A stretch of DNA of 64,000 bases from Roseateles sp. YR242 (GTDB lineage: Bacteria; Pseudomonadota; Gammaproteobacteria; Burkholderiales; Burkholderiaceae_C): the NCBI RefSeq assembly GCF_900109745.1, contig NZ_FOAV01000002.1:770910-834909 (forward strand). Direction: 5' to 3'. Below the pieces are notes generated by a model, which worked only from the letters and a program-made list of their open reading frames with translations, did not search any database and was not told the origin of the DNA. The translations under genes and the position numbers were made by a program. The first letter of the stretch is position 1. Each line of letters starts with the position of its first letter. Below, in pieces: positions 8,037-17,135 of this stretch.

Positions 8037-9539
8037 TCAGCGCCGACGCCGCAACCACAGGGCGGGAAGCAGGCCCAGTGCCACCCCAACCCACAAGGGC
8101 CACAGGCCGAACGCGGCGAGCCAGCGGGCGTACGGCGTTTCGCCCCGGCGGCCCTGCACCGTCACCTCCAGCACCCCGGGTTGTTCGGGCGGCAGCCGCG
8201 CGACGACACGCCCCTGGTGGTCCACCAGGGCCGTGGCGCCCGTGTTGGTGGCGCGCACCAGTGGCCGCTGGAACTCCAGCGCGCGCATCTGCGAGAACTG
8301 CAGGTGCTGGTCCTGCACCATGCGGGGCCCGAACCAGGCGAGGTTGCTGGTGTTGACGAAGATAGTGGCGGCCGCCTCGCCCTGGTCCAGGGCACTGGCC
8401 ACCACGTCCTCGCCGAACAGATCCTCATAGCAGATCAGCGGGCGCAGGCGCTGGCCGGCCAGCGGCATGGCGCGCTGGTGGGTGCCATGGGCCTGGTCGT
8501 CCATGGGGATGCGCATGGCGCGCACGAACCAGTGGAAACCGGGCGGAATGAACTCGCCAAACGGCAACAGGTGGCGCTTGCCGTAGTCATACGGCTGGGG
8601 CGTACCCAGCGCCACCAGCGAATTCACGAAGCCCTGCTGTTCACTGCCCAGGAAGGTGCCCAGCAGCAGCGGGCGCTGGGCAGCGGCACGTTGAAAGCGC
8701 GCGACCTGCCCCTCATCCAGCCAGGCCAGGGGCAACGGCAGCACGGATTCCGGCGTGATGACCAGTTGGCCCCGCGCGGATTCGATCAAGGTGGCCAGCT
8801 TGTCGAGGTTGTCGTTGAAGCGGTCCCGGTCGAACTTCTGGTCCTGCGGGATGTTGGGCTGTACCAACGACACGGCCAGTTCGCCCGCCGGCTGGGTGAA
8901 TGCCCCGGGCAGCGCCTGGCCGGCGGCGATGAGCACCACCACCAGGCCCAGCAGCCGCCAGGCGCGGGCCGCCAGGGCGGCCGCGACCAGCGCGGACAAC
9001 GCCGTGATGCCGTAGACGCCGATCCATGGGGCGAACACGGCCAGCGGCCCTTGTGTGTGGGCGTAACCGCTGGCGATCCAGGGGAAGCCGGTCAGCAGCG
9101 TGGCACGCGCGAGTTCCGCACCGAGCCACAGCGCCGCAAAGGCCAGCGCTCGCGCCCATGCCGGGCCCGCCAGCCGGGCCGCCAGACCCAGGCCCAGCGC
9201 GTAATACAGGGAGAGGAAGGTCGCCAGCAACAGCACCGCCAGGGCGGATACCGCCCCGGGCAGATGCCCGAAATCATGCATGCTGATGTAGAGCCACCAC
9301 AGCCCTGACGCCAGCCAGCCGATGCCGAACAACGCCCCCAGCAGCGCGGCGCGGCGCGGGCGCGCGTCCAGCGAGGCCCAGAACAGCCAGGCCAGGGCGA
9401 GCGGTTGCAGCCACCAGGCGGGGCTGGGCGCAAACGCACCGGTATGCAGCACGCCCGCCAGCAGGGCGAGCAGGGGATGGCGCAGGGCGGGCAGCCGCGG
9501 CTGCCCGGGCTGCCCGAGAGAGAGACCGGACACCACCAT
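8037..9539 (-). CDS. lnt: Apolipoprotein N-acyltransferase
   Basis: A 500-residue inner-membrane enzyme that adds the third acyl chain to outer-membrane lipoproteins. The N-terminal half has about seven hydrophobic segments. The periplasmic nitrilase-fold domain follows, with the Glu-Lys-Cys triad visible as TPESVLPLPL (Glu), GKRHLLPFGEF (Lys) and LICYEDLFG (Cys). A last membrane helix is near the C-terminus. The ATG overlaps the corC stop by one base (TGATG). The corC-lnt pair is conserved in betaproteobacteria. Confidence 0.96.
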   Translation of the reverse strand: MVVSGLSLGQPGQPRLPALRHPLLALLAGVLHTGAFAPSPAWWLQPLALAWLFWASLDARPRRAALLGALFGIGWLASGLWWLYISMHDFGHLPGAVSALAVLLLATFLSLYYALGLGLAARLAGPAWARALAFAALWLGAELARATLLTGFPWIASGYAHTQGPLAVFAPWIGVYGITALSALVAAALAARAWRLLGLVVVLIAAGQALPGAFTQPAGELAVSLVQPNIPQDQKFDRDRFNDNLDKLATLIESARGQLVITPESVLPLPLAWLDEGQVARFQRAAAQRPLLLGTFLGSEQQGFVNSLVALGTPQPYDYGKRHLLPFGEFIPPGFHWFVRAMRIPMDDQAHGTHQRAMPLAGQRLRPLICYEDLFGEDVVASALDQGEAAATIFVNTSNLAWFGPRMVQDQHLQFSQMRALEFQRPLVRATNTGATALVDHQGRVVARLPPEQPGVLEVTVQGRRGETPYARWLAAFGLWPLWVGVALGLLPALWLRRRR

Positions 9540-10471
9540 CAGCCGGTGTTGTCGTCAGCTTCCGAGGCGTGGACGCGGGTCACCTTGAACCAGCGCACCG
9601 CACCGCCGCGGTTGATCATCACCGAGAAGCGCAGGCCGGCGGATTCCACCGTTTCGCCGCGGCGCGGCACACGGCCATGCTCGTGGGCCACCAGGCCGCC
9701 GATGGTGTCGAAATCTTCGTCCGACAGGCTCAGCCCGAAGGCGTCGTTGACGGCACTGATGGTGGCATCCCCCGCCACGCGGAAGCTCCCGTCGGCCAGC
9801 GTGTAGATGCCGGCGTCGCCGTCACCCACGTCGAATTCATCCTCGATCTCGCCGACGATTTCCTCCAGCACATCCTCGATGGTGATGAGGCCGGCGGTGT
9901 TGCCGAACTCGTCGATGACGATGGCCAGATGGTTGCGGTTGGAGCGGAAATCCCGCAGCAGCTCGTTCAGGCCCTTGCTTTCGGGCACGAAAACTGCCGG
10001 GCGCAGCAGGGCCCGCAGGTTCAGCTCAGGCGCCCGCTGGAGCTTGAGCAGATCCTTGGCGAGCAGGATGCCGATGATGTTGTCCCGTTGGCCGTCGTAG
10101 ACGGGGAAGCGGGAATGGCCGGTGTCGATCACCGCCGCCAGCAGCTCGTCCACGGTCGCGTGGATGTCCAGCTGATCCATGCGGGGGGCCGCCACCATCA
10201 CATCGCCGGCGCTCAGTTCGGCCATGCGGAGCACGCCTTCGAGCATCTGGCGGGATTCGGGTGCGATGAGCTCACGCTCTTCGGCTTCGGCGAGGGTTTC
10301 GATCAGCTCGCTGGTGGAATCCGGGCCGGGATGGAGGAATTCAAGTACGCGGTCCAGCAGACCGCGATGGTCGTTGCCACGCCCGCCATGTTTGGCGGGC
10401 CGACTAGGCTGAGGTTCAGACACTGCAGTGTGTGCCGTCGTTGATGAGGCGCCAGAATAACCGATTGACAT
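9539..10471 (-). CDS. corC: CorC/HlyC-family CBS domain protein
   Basis: About 310 residues, soluble, without the DUF21 membrane domain. It contains a pair of CBS domains (around GDVMVAAPRMDQLDI and ESKGLNELLRDFRSNRNHLA), the DEFGNTAGLITIEDVLEEIVGEI signature and a C-terminal CorC_HlyC domain. Family members are linked to magnesium/cobalt efflux and to delivery of substrates for Lnt. The start is uncertain: an ATG at 10471 and a GTG at 10420 (VSEPQPSRP, closer to many relatives) are both in frame, and neither has a good ribosome binding site. It is divergent from the COG0523 GTPase gene. Confidence 0.9.
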   Translation of the reverse strand: MSIGYSGASSTTAHTAVSEPQPSRPAKHGGRGNDHRGLLDRVLEFLHPGPDSTSELIETLAEAEERELIAPESRQMLEGVLRMAELSAGDVMVAAPRMDQLDIHATVDELLAAVIDTGHSRFPVYDGQRDNIIGILLAKDLLKLQRAPELNLRALLRPAVFVPESKGLNELLRDFRSNRNHLAIVIDEFGNTAGLITIEDVLEEIVGEIEDEFDVGDGDAGIYTLADGSFRVAGDATISAVNDAFGLSLSDEDFDTIGGLVAHEHGRVPRRGETVESAGLRFSVMINRGGAVRWFKVTRVHASEADDNTG

Positions 10472-10542
10472 TGCGATTCGCTTGAACCACAGTCTTTCGC
10501 CCCCATTTGTCGGGCCCAAGCTTTCTACTTTTGCGGTACACC

Positions 10543-11664
10543 ATGTCGACAGCAGCATCGAATGAACAGGTTTCTGGCCCGGCCGGAGCATCCCCCACGG
10601 GCGCCGGCGGGCTGATCCCGGCGACCATCCTCACGGGCTTCCTGGGCGCCGGCAAGACAACGCTGCTCAAGCGTGTGCTGACGGAGGCCCATGGCCAGAA
10701 GATCGCCGTGATCGAAAATGAGTTCGGCGAGGAGAACATCGACAACGACATCCTGGTCAGCGAGACCCAGGAGCAGATCATCCAGCTGAGCAACGGCTGC
10801 GTGTGCTGCACCATCCGCGAGGATCTGCGCACCACCTTGACCGATCTGGCCCAGAAACGCCGCAAGGGCGAGCTGGACTTCGAACGGGTGGTGATCGAGA
10901 CCACCGGCCTGGCGGACCCCGGCCCGGTCGCCCAGACCTTCTTCATGGATGACGAGATCGCGGAGACCTTCCTGCTGGACTCCATCCTCACGTTGGTAGA
11001 CGCCAAGCATGCGGGCGACCAACTGGACAGCCGCCAGGAGGCCCGCCGCCAAGTCGGCTTTGCGGACCAGATCTTCCTGAGCAAGACCGACCTGGTGGAC
11101 GAAGCGGCGGTGGACGCCTTGGGGCACCGCCTCAAGCACATGAACCCGCGTGCGCCGCAGCGCCGGGTGCATTTTGGTGAGGTTTCCATTGCCGAGGTCT
11201 TTGACCTGCGGGGCTTCAACCTGAATGCCAAGCTGGAGATCGACCCTGAATTCCTGAACGTGGACGAACATGACCATGGTCATGACCACGATCACGGGCA
11301 CGACCACCATGATCACGACCATGCGCCGGGCGAGCACTGCGATCACCCGCATCATCACCACCATGATGACGACGTGAAGTCCTTCGTTTTCCGCTCGGAC
11401 CGGCCCTTCAACCCGGCCAAGCTGGAAGATTTCCTGGGCGCCATCGTGCAGGTCTACGGCCCGAAGATGCTTCGTTACAAGGGTGTCCTGAATATGAACG
11501 GGACTGACAAGAAGGTCATCTTCCAGGGTGTGCACCAGTTGATGGGTTCGGATCTGGGTCCGAAGTGGATGCCTGGGGAAGAAAGGATCAGCAAGCTGGT
11601 TTTCATTGGGATCGACCTTCCCAAAGACATCCTTCTCCAGGGGCTGGAAGGCTGCCTGGCTTAG
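10543..11664 (+). CDS. COG0523 (CobW/ZigA-like) metallochaperone GTPase
   Basis: A 373-residue GTPase of the G3E/COG0523 group. It shows Walker A GFLGAGKT (residues 32-39), the ENEFGEE motif, the metal-binding CVCC (86-89), and SKTDLVD for guanine recognition. Between the GTPase and the C-terminal CobW_C domain is a loop, about residues 240-285, made almost entirely of His and Asp, probably a zinc, nickel or cobalt reservoir. COG0523 proteins move zinc or another metal into client proteins, often under metal limitation. The next gene is a DksA lacking most zinc ligands, a pairing that suggests a zinc-sparing theme. The in-frame TTG at 10507 was rejected in favour of the ATG. Confidence 0.93.
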   Translation: MSTAASNEQVSGPAGASPTGAGGLIPATILTGFLGAGKTTLLKRVLTEAHGQKIAVIENEFGEENIDNDILVSETQEQIIQLSNGCVCCTIREDLRTTLTDLAQKRRKGELDFERVVIETTGLADPGPVAQTFFMDDEIAETFLLDSILTLVDAKHAGDQLDSRQEARRQVGFADQIFLSKTDLVDEAAVDALGHRLKHMNPRAPQRRVHFGEVSIAEVFDLRGFNLNAKLEIDPEFLNVDEHDHGHDHDHGHDHHDHDHAPGEHCDHPHHHHHDDDVKSFVFRSDRPFNPAKLEDFLGAIVQVYGPKMLRYKGVLNMNGTDKKVIFQGVHQLMGSDLGPKWMPGEERISKLVFIGIDLPKDILLQGLEGCLA

Positions 11665-11704
11665 TGACACACTCGCTGACCGGCCGATGGGGTGCGGACG
11701 TGGC

Positions 11705-11710
11705 TACAAT
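11705..11710 (+). promoter_or_regulatory. Putative dksA promoter -10 with GC-rich discriminator
   Basis: TACAAT is followed at once by the GC-only stretch CCGCCGCGCCC. A poor -35 together with a GC-rich discriminator is typical of promoters under stringent (ppGpp/DksA) control. It would give a leader of about 165 bases. Confidence 0.4.
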
Positions 11711-11882
11711 CCGCCGCGCCCATCCTCGGTACGGGAGGGACAACCTGTGCAGGAGTTGGCACGAACGCGTGATTCCTGCCCAGATGAGCTGCCATGACAC
11801 CCCGACCCGAGCGGGATGGGTGCCAGGGCGGCGGGTTGTCCCGCACCACAAGCAGGTATAAAGAGCCGCTAGGAGAGTGAAC
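11711..11882 (+). other. dksA 5' leader with long-range inverted repeat
   Basis: GGGACAACC (11737-11745) and GGTTGTCCC (11834-11842) form a perfect 9-bp inverted repeat 88 bases apart. It could close a large leader structure ending about 30 bases before the ribosome binding site AGGAG (11871-11875). The function is a guess. Confidence 0.4.
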
Positions 11883-12536
11883 GTGAGCAAGACCCCGGCC
11901 TCCAAGACCTCGGCGCCGAAAGCAGGCGCAAAGGTTGCCAAGCCTGAGGCGGCCAAGGCCGCCAATGCCGCTGACGCCCCCGTAGCGGACGCTCCCGATA
12001 GCTCGGTCGCCACGCTGGACGCCCCCGTCCAGCGCCCGACCGCCACCTCAACCTCGAATCAGAACAACCGCACCGCCGTGAAAGCCGACCCCAAACTCGC
12101 CAATGCCTGGAAATCCAAGCCCGGTGCCGAACTGACTGACGCTGAAGTACTTGCCATGCCGGACGGCGAGTACATGAACGACAAACAGGTGGAATTCTTC
12201 CGCGCCAAGTTGACGCAACTCAAGGAAGATATCTTGTCCAATGCGGGCGAGACCACAGAGCATCTCCGTGAAGACACCTCCATCGTCCCTGATCCGGCCG
12301 ACCGTGCCACGATTGAGGAAGAACATGCGTTGGAGCTGCGCACCCGCGACCGCGAGCGCAAATTGCTCAAGAAGATCATGCAATCGCTGACCCGCCTGGA
12401 CAGTGGCGAATATGGTTACTGCGACGAGACCGGTGAACCGATCGGCCTGGGCCGTCTGATTGCACGGCCGACGGCGACCTTGTCGCTGGAAGCGCAGCAG
12501 CGCCGCGAGCTCAAGCAGAAGATGTTCGGGGACTGA
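11883..12536 (+). CDS. dksA: RNA polymerase-binding transcription factor DksA
   Basis: A 217-residue DksA with an unusual 70-residue Lys/Ala/Pro-rich N-terminal extension. The coiled coil carries the acidic tip (the DPADRAT region), and the C-terminus is globular. DksA binds the RNA polymerase secondary channel and works with ppGpp. Of the four zinc-finger cysteines of the E. coli protein only the first remains (YGYCDETGEPIG, then RPTATLSLEAQ where two further Cys would be), so this is a zinc-independent form, as is common in Burkholderiales. I chose the GTG at 11883 because AGGAG is seven bases upstream; a GTG at 11877 is only one base from it. Confidence 0.95.
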   Translation: MSKTPASKTSAPKAGAKVAKPEAAKAANAADAPVADAPDSSVATLDAPVQRPTATSTSNQNNRTAVKADPKLANAWKSKPGAELTDAEVLAMPDGEYMNDKQVEFFRAKLTQLKEDILSNAGETTEHLREDTSIVPDPADRATIEEEHALELRTRDRERKLLKKIMQSLTRLDSGEYGYCDETGEPIGLGRLIARPTATLSLEAQQRRELKQKMFGD

Positions 12537-12616
12537 GCCTCCCCTTTTCCTGACTGTTCTGACCGCTGCCCAGCCCAGAGACTGTTCCGAGACTGCCCAG
12601 AGAGACGCCACCCAGC

Positions 12617-14350
12617 ATGACCGATCCCACCACCAAAGACGGCGAGAGCTTCTTCCGCAAGGTGGCGCGTTTTGTCGCCAACCCGACGACCGACTGGGCA
12701 GAAATCAACTCTCGCCAGGACGATCCAGAGGCTGACGCGGCCAAGGCGGAGCTGCGGGCGATGGTTGAGCGCAAGCGGCGCAATGACTTCGTGCGCAAGC
12801 GCGAGCTGGACATGCTTCGCCGCATCCGCCGCGAGGGCTTGACGCCCGAGCAGCTGGCGGCGCTGGGGGGCCATGCCACCTCGGGCATTGACGAGCTGGG
12901 CCGTATCAGCGAGATCAACGGCAGCCAGACCAGCATCAAGACCAAGATCGACCAGATCGAGCAGCAGATGGTGGGTGAGAGCTTTGCACCGACGCAGGTG
13001 CAAGGTCAGCATCCGCCCGCCTTCTTTGAGACCAGCACCCGTCCGGTCAATTTCAACGCCACGCTGCCGGCGGACCAGATTGGTGCGCGCTCACCGGATT
13101 TCGCCTCGCCCGCCGGTGCCGAGCGCCACGTGCCTGCGCCGGCATCCGCCTCGGCCGGCACGGGACTGTCGCCGCAAAGTGCGGCCGCAGCGGCCCCGAT
13201 TCCCGACCCCAAGCAGGCCATCCCGACGCTGAGCTTCCACGTGGCCGACCCGAACGAGGTCGAGGTCAACGAGGTGGTGCACGACGCCGAACTGGACGAG
13301 GCGGTCATTGCCTTTGCCAATGGCGACTACGAGCACTGCGAGCGCAGCCTGGCGGACCTGACGCGGGAAGGTGGCGCGCGGCATGTGCATGCCGAGACCT
13401 GGCTGGTGCTGTTCGATCTGTATCGGGCCACTGGGCAGCAGGGCAAGTTCGAGCAACTCGCCAACGACTACGCCCAGCAGTTCGGGCTTTCCTCCCCGCA
13501 ATGGTTCTCGCTGCCCAAGCTGGTGGCGGAGGCCGTGCAGCAGGAGCGTGCGCCGCGCGGCCAGGCCAACTCGGTGGCGTGGTCGTCGCCTGAATATCTG
13601 GACGTGGACGGCGTGCTGCAGATGCGCAACCGCTGCGAAAACCTTCCGCTTCCCTGGGTGCTGGACTGGCAGAACCTGCGCCAGATCGATCCGGAAGCCT
13701 GTGCACGCCTGCGTGAAGTGTTTCGTGCGTGGGCACCTCAGGCGCTGGACCTGCGCTGGCTGGCTGGTGACCACCTGTTCCAGATCCTGAAGGATCAGGC
13801 GCCGGTGGGCGCACGGGATGCCGACCCTGTTTATTGGATGGTGCGCCTGGAGGCCTTGCGCCTGGCCAATCGCCCGGACCAGTTCGACGAAGTCGCCATC
13901 GATTACTGCGTCACCTACGAAGTTTCGCCGCCCTCCTGGGAAAAGGCTGAGGCGCATGTGCGGGTCAGCGGCAACAGCCTCTCGACCAGTTCGCCGGTGC
14001 CGTCGGTGCTTCCCGCGATGGATACTGGCATCAGTTTCCTTGAGTCGACGATCACTGACGCGCTCAGCACGGCGGCCCAGATGGAGCTGTCCGGCCAGCT
14101 CAGTGGCGACATCAGTGAGACCTTGAAGCTCATGACCGAGCAACTGGGCCCGGCCTCGCTGGTCAACATTGCCTGCCCCAAGCTGATCCGTTTGGACTTC
14201 ATGGCGGCTGGCGACCTGTTGAACTGGGTACTGGCCCGCCGCAGCGAAAACCGCGCGGTGCAATTCACTGACGCCCACCGCCTGGTGGCCTTGTTCTTTG
14301 GTGCCATGGGCATCAACGAACATGCGCGCGTCAAGGTCCGCCACGTTTAA
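12617..14350 (+). CDS. Conserved hypothetical with TPR-like and STAS-like domains
   Basis: 577 residues, soluble, no signal peptide. The N-terminal 100 residues are charged and helical (the RKVARFVANPTTDWAEI region). An Ala/Pro linker (about 130-200) follows, then a TPR-like helical segment around ANGDYEHCERSLADLTREGG. The last 100 residues resemble a STAS/anti-sigma-antagonist fold: LSGDISETLKLM, then IRLDFMAAGDLLNWVLARR and the MGINEHARVKVR end. I recognise no named gene. It starts 80 bases after dksA on the same strand and may be cotranscribed. A regulatory or scaffolding role is a guess from the STAS-like end. Confidence 0.8.
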   Translation: MTDPTTKDGESFFRKVARFVANPTTDWAEINSRQDDPEADAAKAELRAMVERKRRNDFVRKRELDMLRRIRREGLTPEQLAALGGHATSGIDELGRISEINGSQTSIKTKIDQIEQQMVGESFAPTQVQGQHPPAFFETSTRPVNFNATLPADQIGARSPDFASPAGAERHVPAPASASAGTGLSPQSAAAAAPIPDPKQAIPTLSFHVADPNEVEVNEVVHDAELDEAVIAFANGDYEHCERSLADLTREGGARHVHAETWLVLFDLYRATGQQGKFEQLANDYAQQFGLSSPQWFSLPKLVAEAVQQERAPRGQANSVAWSSPEYLDVDGVLQMRNRCENLPLPWVLDWQNLRQIDPEACARLREVFRAWAPQALDLRWLAGDHLFQILKDQAPVGARDADPVYWMVRLEALRLANRPDQFDEVAIDYCVTYEVSPPSWEKAEAHVRVSGNSLSTSSPVPSVLPAMDTGISFLESTITDALSTAAQMELSGQLSGDISETLKLMTEQLGPASLVNIACPKLIRLDFMAAGDLLNWVLARRSENRAVQFTDAHRLVALFFGAMGINEHARVKVRHV

Positions 14351-14511
14351 GGCCGCAGCAAGACTGGTCTTTCTCTCCCCATCGTCACAGTGGTGATGAA
14401 ACAGCATGCGCTGGCCAGTTCGGTGGAGCATGCCCGCCTCAAGGTCACCCCGGTTAGGGCGTCAGCGAGATTTTTCCTTCGTTTTCCGTTGCTCACGGTG
14501 GTGATGGAGCG

Positions 14512-14743
14512 GCATGCGGTGGCCTGTTGGGTGGGTGTGGGAGGAGCCGAGGAGCGGAGGAAGTCGGGGGGCGCGCGGAGCGCGCATCAATAACTGACTA
14601 GAGGGCCCGTCTGTTTGAGCGAAACGAGCCGAAGGTGAGAGAAGCGAGTTGGGCCCGCCCCGACTTCTGAGCACCGGAGGGGAGTTCTGAGGGCGGAGCC
14701 CTCAGAACCTCCGTATTCACCCACCCAACAGGCCACCGCATGC
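14512..14743. repeat. 26-bp perfect inverted repeats around a 180-bp core
   Basis: The arm at 14512-14537 starts GCATGCGGTGGCCTG and is repeated exactly in reverse complement at 14718-14743. The core carries a further hairpin: GAGGGC and GCCCTC around 14692-14703. There is no open frame with a transposase-like product and no target-site duplication that I could see, so this may be a miniature element or a large RNA hairpin. Confidence 0.75.
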
Positions 14744-14980
14744 TGCGGAGCGCGCCGGCCGCGGCGACTGGCGCCCATCCTGGCGCGCTCTGGCGCACTT
14801 TCGCGCAACTTGCAGCGCTCCCCGGAAGCACCGATCATCCCGCCCAAGCGTGCTGTCGCGGCATGAGACCCCGGCTCGAATAGCGCCTCCGAGGCCCCAG
14901 TCAGCCACACGCACAACCCGGCATACGCACAACCCGCCCCAAAAGCGGCCCAAAAACCGGCCGCCCCCCAGCCCCCACCC

Positions 14981-15009
14981 CTTGTGATCCGACTCTCAGC
15001 CCCCCAGTT
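14981..15009 (+). promoter_or_regulatory. Putative sigma-32 heat-shock promoter of hslVU
   Basis: CTTGTGA (14981-14987), 14 bases, then CCCCAGTT (15002-15009). The known sigma-32 consensus is CTTGAAA, 11-16 bases, CCCCATNT, so only three informative positions differ. hslVU is a classical heat-shock operon. An overlapping hairpin pairs GACTCTC (14991-14997) with GAGAGTC (15012-15018), directly before the ATG. Confidence 0.55.
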
Positions 15010-15018
15010 GAGAGAGTC

Positions 15019-15594
15019 ATGACACCCAGCCCCGCCATGTCACAAGAATCTTCTCCATTGCCGCCGTACCACGGCACCACCATCGTCAGTGTCCGCCGCG
15101 GCAACCAGGTTGCCATTGGTGGCGATGGTCAGGTGACCTTGGGCACCATTGTGGTCAAGTCGACGGCTCGCAAGGTCCGCAAGCTCTACAAGGACCAGGT
15201 CCTGGCCGGCTTCGCTGGTGCCACGGCTGACGCCTTCACGCTCTTTGAGCGTTTCGAGTCCAAGCTCGAAAAGCACAACGGCCATCTGGTCCGTGCGGCG
15301 GTGGAGCTCACCCGCGACTGGCGAACTGACCGTGTGCTGCGTCGGCTGGAGGCCATGCTGGCCGTCGCCGACCGTACGGCTTCGCTCATCATCACCGGCA
15401 ATGGTGACGTTCTGGAGCCTGAGCAGGGCATTGTGGCCATCGGGTCTGGCGGCGCCTATGCCCAGGCGGCGGCCAAGGCGCTGCTCAACCACAGCGAACT
15501 CAGTGCTGCCGACATCGTCAAGCAGTCCCTCGTCATTGCGGGGGAAATCTGCATCTATACCAATGGCAACCACACGTTGGAGGTGTTGGAGTGA
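15019..15594 (+). CDS. hslV: ATP-dependent protease peptidase subunit HslV (ClpQ)
   Basis: A 191-residue threonine protease subunit of the cytoplasmic HslVU complex. The catalytic Thr is in [11 protein letters not shown], followed by GGDGQVTLG and the Gly-rich [14 protein letters not shown]. In E. coli only Met is removed; here 16 residues precede the TT if the ATG at 15019 is used, or 10 if the ATG at 15037 is used. A longer propeptide must therefore be processed. The putative sigma-32 start would lie only a few bases before 15019, which favours either a leaderless message or the later start. The 3' end overlaps hslU. Confidence 0.95.
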   Translation: MTPSPAMSQESSPLPPYHGTTIVSVRRGNQVAIGGDGQVTLGTIVVKSTARKVRKLYKDQVLAGFAGATADAFTLFERFESKLEKHNGHLVRAAVELTRDWRTDRVLRRLEAMLAVADRTASLIITGNGDVLEPEQGIVAIGSGGAYAQAAAKALLNHSELSAADIVKQSLVIAGEICIYTNGNHTLEVLE

Positions 15595-16937
15595 GCAGTA
15601 TGACGCCTCAGGAAATTGTCTCTGAACTGGACCGACACATCGTCGGGCAAGGGGACGCCAAACGTGCGGTCGCCATCGCCTTGCGCAACCGCTGGCGCCG
15701 CCAGCAGGTGGACGACAAGCTGCGCGGCGAGATCACGCCCAAGAATATTCTCATGATCGGCCCCACCGGTGTGGGCAAGACCGAGATCGCGCGCCGCCTG
15801 GCCAAGCTGGCCGACGCGCCCTTCATCAAGGTCGAGGCCACCAAGTTTACGGAGGTGGGCTACGTCGGCAAGGACGTCGACAGCATCGTGCGCGACCTCG
15901 TCGACATCGCCGTCAAGCAAGAACGCGAGCGCCAGATGCGCTTGCAGCGCACCCGCGCCGAAGACGCCGCCGAGGAACGCCTCCTCGACGCCCTCGTCCC
16001 CCCGCCCCGCTCCACCGGCTTCACCCCCTCCGAGCCCACCAGTGCCAGCGGCACCGGTGAAAGCACCGCCCGCCAGGTCATGCGCAAGCGCCTGCGCGAG
16101 GGCTCGATGGACGACAAGGAAATCGAGATCGAACTCGCCGAGCCCAAGCCGACCATGGAAATCATGGGCCCGCAGGGCATGGAAGAAATGGCCGAGCAGC
16201 TCAAGGGCATGTTCTCCCAGATGGGCCAGGCGCGCCGCAAGACGCGCAAGTTGCGCATCGGTGAAGCCATGAAGCTGCTGGTCGAGGAAGAGGCCGCCAA
16301 GCTCGTCAATGAGGACGAGATGAAGACCACCGCCCTGGCCAACGCCCAGGAGAACGGCATCGTCTTCATCGACGAGATCGACAAGGTGGCCAGCCGCGCC
16401 GAACATGGTGGCGCCGATGTCTCCCGCCAGGGTGTGCAGCGCGACCTGCTGCCGCTGGTGGAAGGCACCACCGTCAACACCAAGTACGGCATGGTGAAGA
16501 CGGACCACATCCTCTTCATTGCCTCCGGCGCCTTTCACCTCAGCAAGCCCAGCGACCTCATTCCGGAGCTGCAGGGCCGCTTCCCCATCCGTGTGGAACT
16601 CAAGTCGCTGTCCGTGGCGGACTTCGAGGCCATTCTCTCCAGCACCCATGCCAGCCTGGTCAAGCAATACCAGGCCCTGCTGGCCACCGAAGGCCTGACA
16701 CTGGAGCTGGGCGCGGACGGCATCCGCCGTCTGGCCGAGATTGCCTTCGAGGTGAACGAGCGCACCGAGAACATCGGCGCCCGCCGCCTCTCCACCGTGC
16801 TGGAACGCCTGCTGGACGACATCAGCTTCGATGCCCATAAGCATGCCGGGCAGACCGTCACGCTCGACGGCAAGGCGGTGGACGAGAAACTGGGCGCACT
16901 GGCCCAGAACGAAGACTTGAGCCGGTTCATTCTGTGA
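15591..16937 (+). CDS. hslU: ATP-dependent protease ATPase subunit HslU (ClpY)
   Basis: A 448-residue AAA+ unfoldase that feeds substrates into HslV. Walker [10 protein letters not shown] and Walker [10 protein letters not shown] are intact, the intermediate I-domain lies between them, and the sensor/arginine-finger region ends in [16 protein letters not shown]. The C-terminal tail that docks into HslV ends in SRFIL, close to the family form. The GTG at 15591 overlaps the hslV stop and has GGAGG seven bases upstream; the ATG at 15600 is an alternative. A strong terminator follows. Confidence 0.97.
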   Translation: MSSMTPQEIVSELDRHIVGQGDAKRAVAIALRNRWRRQQVDDKLRGEITPKNILMIGPTGVGKTEIARRLAKLADAPFIKVEATKFTEVGYVGKDVDSIVRDLVDIAVKQERERQMRLQRTRAEDAAEERLLDALVPPPRSTGFTPSEPTSASGTGESTARQVMRKRLREGSMDDKEIEIELAEPKPTMEIMGPQGMEEMAEQLKGMFSQMGQARRKTRKLRIGEAMKLLVEEEAAKLVNEDEMKTTALANAQENGIVFIDEIDKVASRAEHGGADVSRQGVQRDLLPLVEGTTVNTKYGMVKTDHILFIASGAFHLSKPSDLIPELQGRFPIRVELKSLSVADFEAILSSTHASLVKQYQALLATEGLTLELGADGIRRLAEIAFEVNERTENIGARRLSTVLERLLDDISFDAHKHAGQTVTLDGKAVDEKLGALAQNEDLSRFIL

Positions 16938-17003
16938 GGGCGAACACCACTGGGCGCGGCGCGCTTCAATAACGACTTTCCACAGTCTCGTCGCGGAAAA
17001 AAC

Positions 17004-17032
17004 AACGCCAGGGCCACACCCTGGCGTTTTTT
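17004..17032 (+). terminator. Intrinsic terminator of hslVU
   Basis: AACGCCAGGG and CCCTGGCGTT form a perfect 10-bp stem with a 5-base loop, followed by TTTTTT. An A-run on the other side would also let it act leftward. Confidence 0.93.
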
Positions 17033-17135
17033 CTATGGGCGTGAGTTCGGAAATGCCTACAGTCCGCCGCCAGCGCTCCCACCCGGATCGCGCTGATCAC
17101 GCCCGGACAACCGCCGTGGCCCCTCGCCCGTTTGA

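Larger units (their letters stand above)
14351..15018. other. Intergenic region before hslV with inverted repeats
   Basis: 668 bases with no supported gene. It holds two related CATGCG/TGGCC-containing segments near 14390 and 14500, a 26-bp perfect inverted repeat flanking a 180-base core (14512-14743), and a short run (about 14604-14665) resembling the GAGCGAA...GCGAGTT intergenic repeats common in Burkholderiales. The hslV promoter region follows. Confidence 0.6.
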
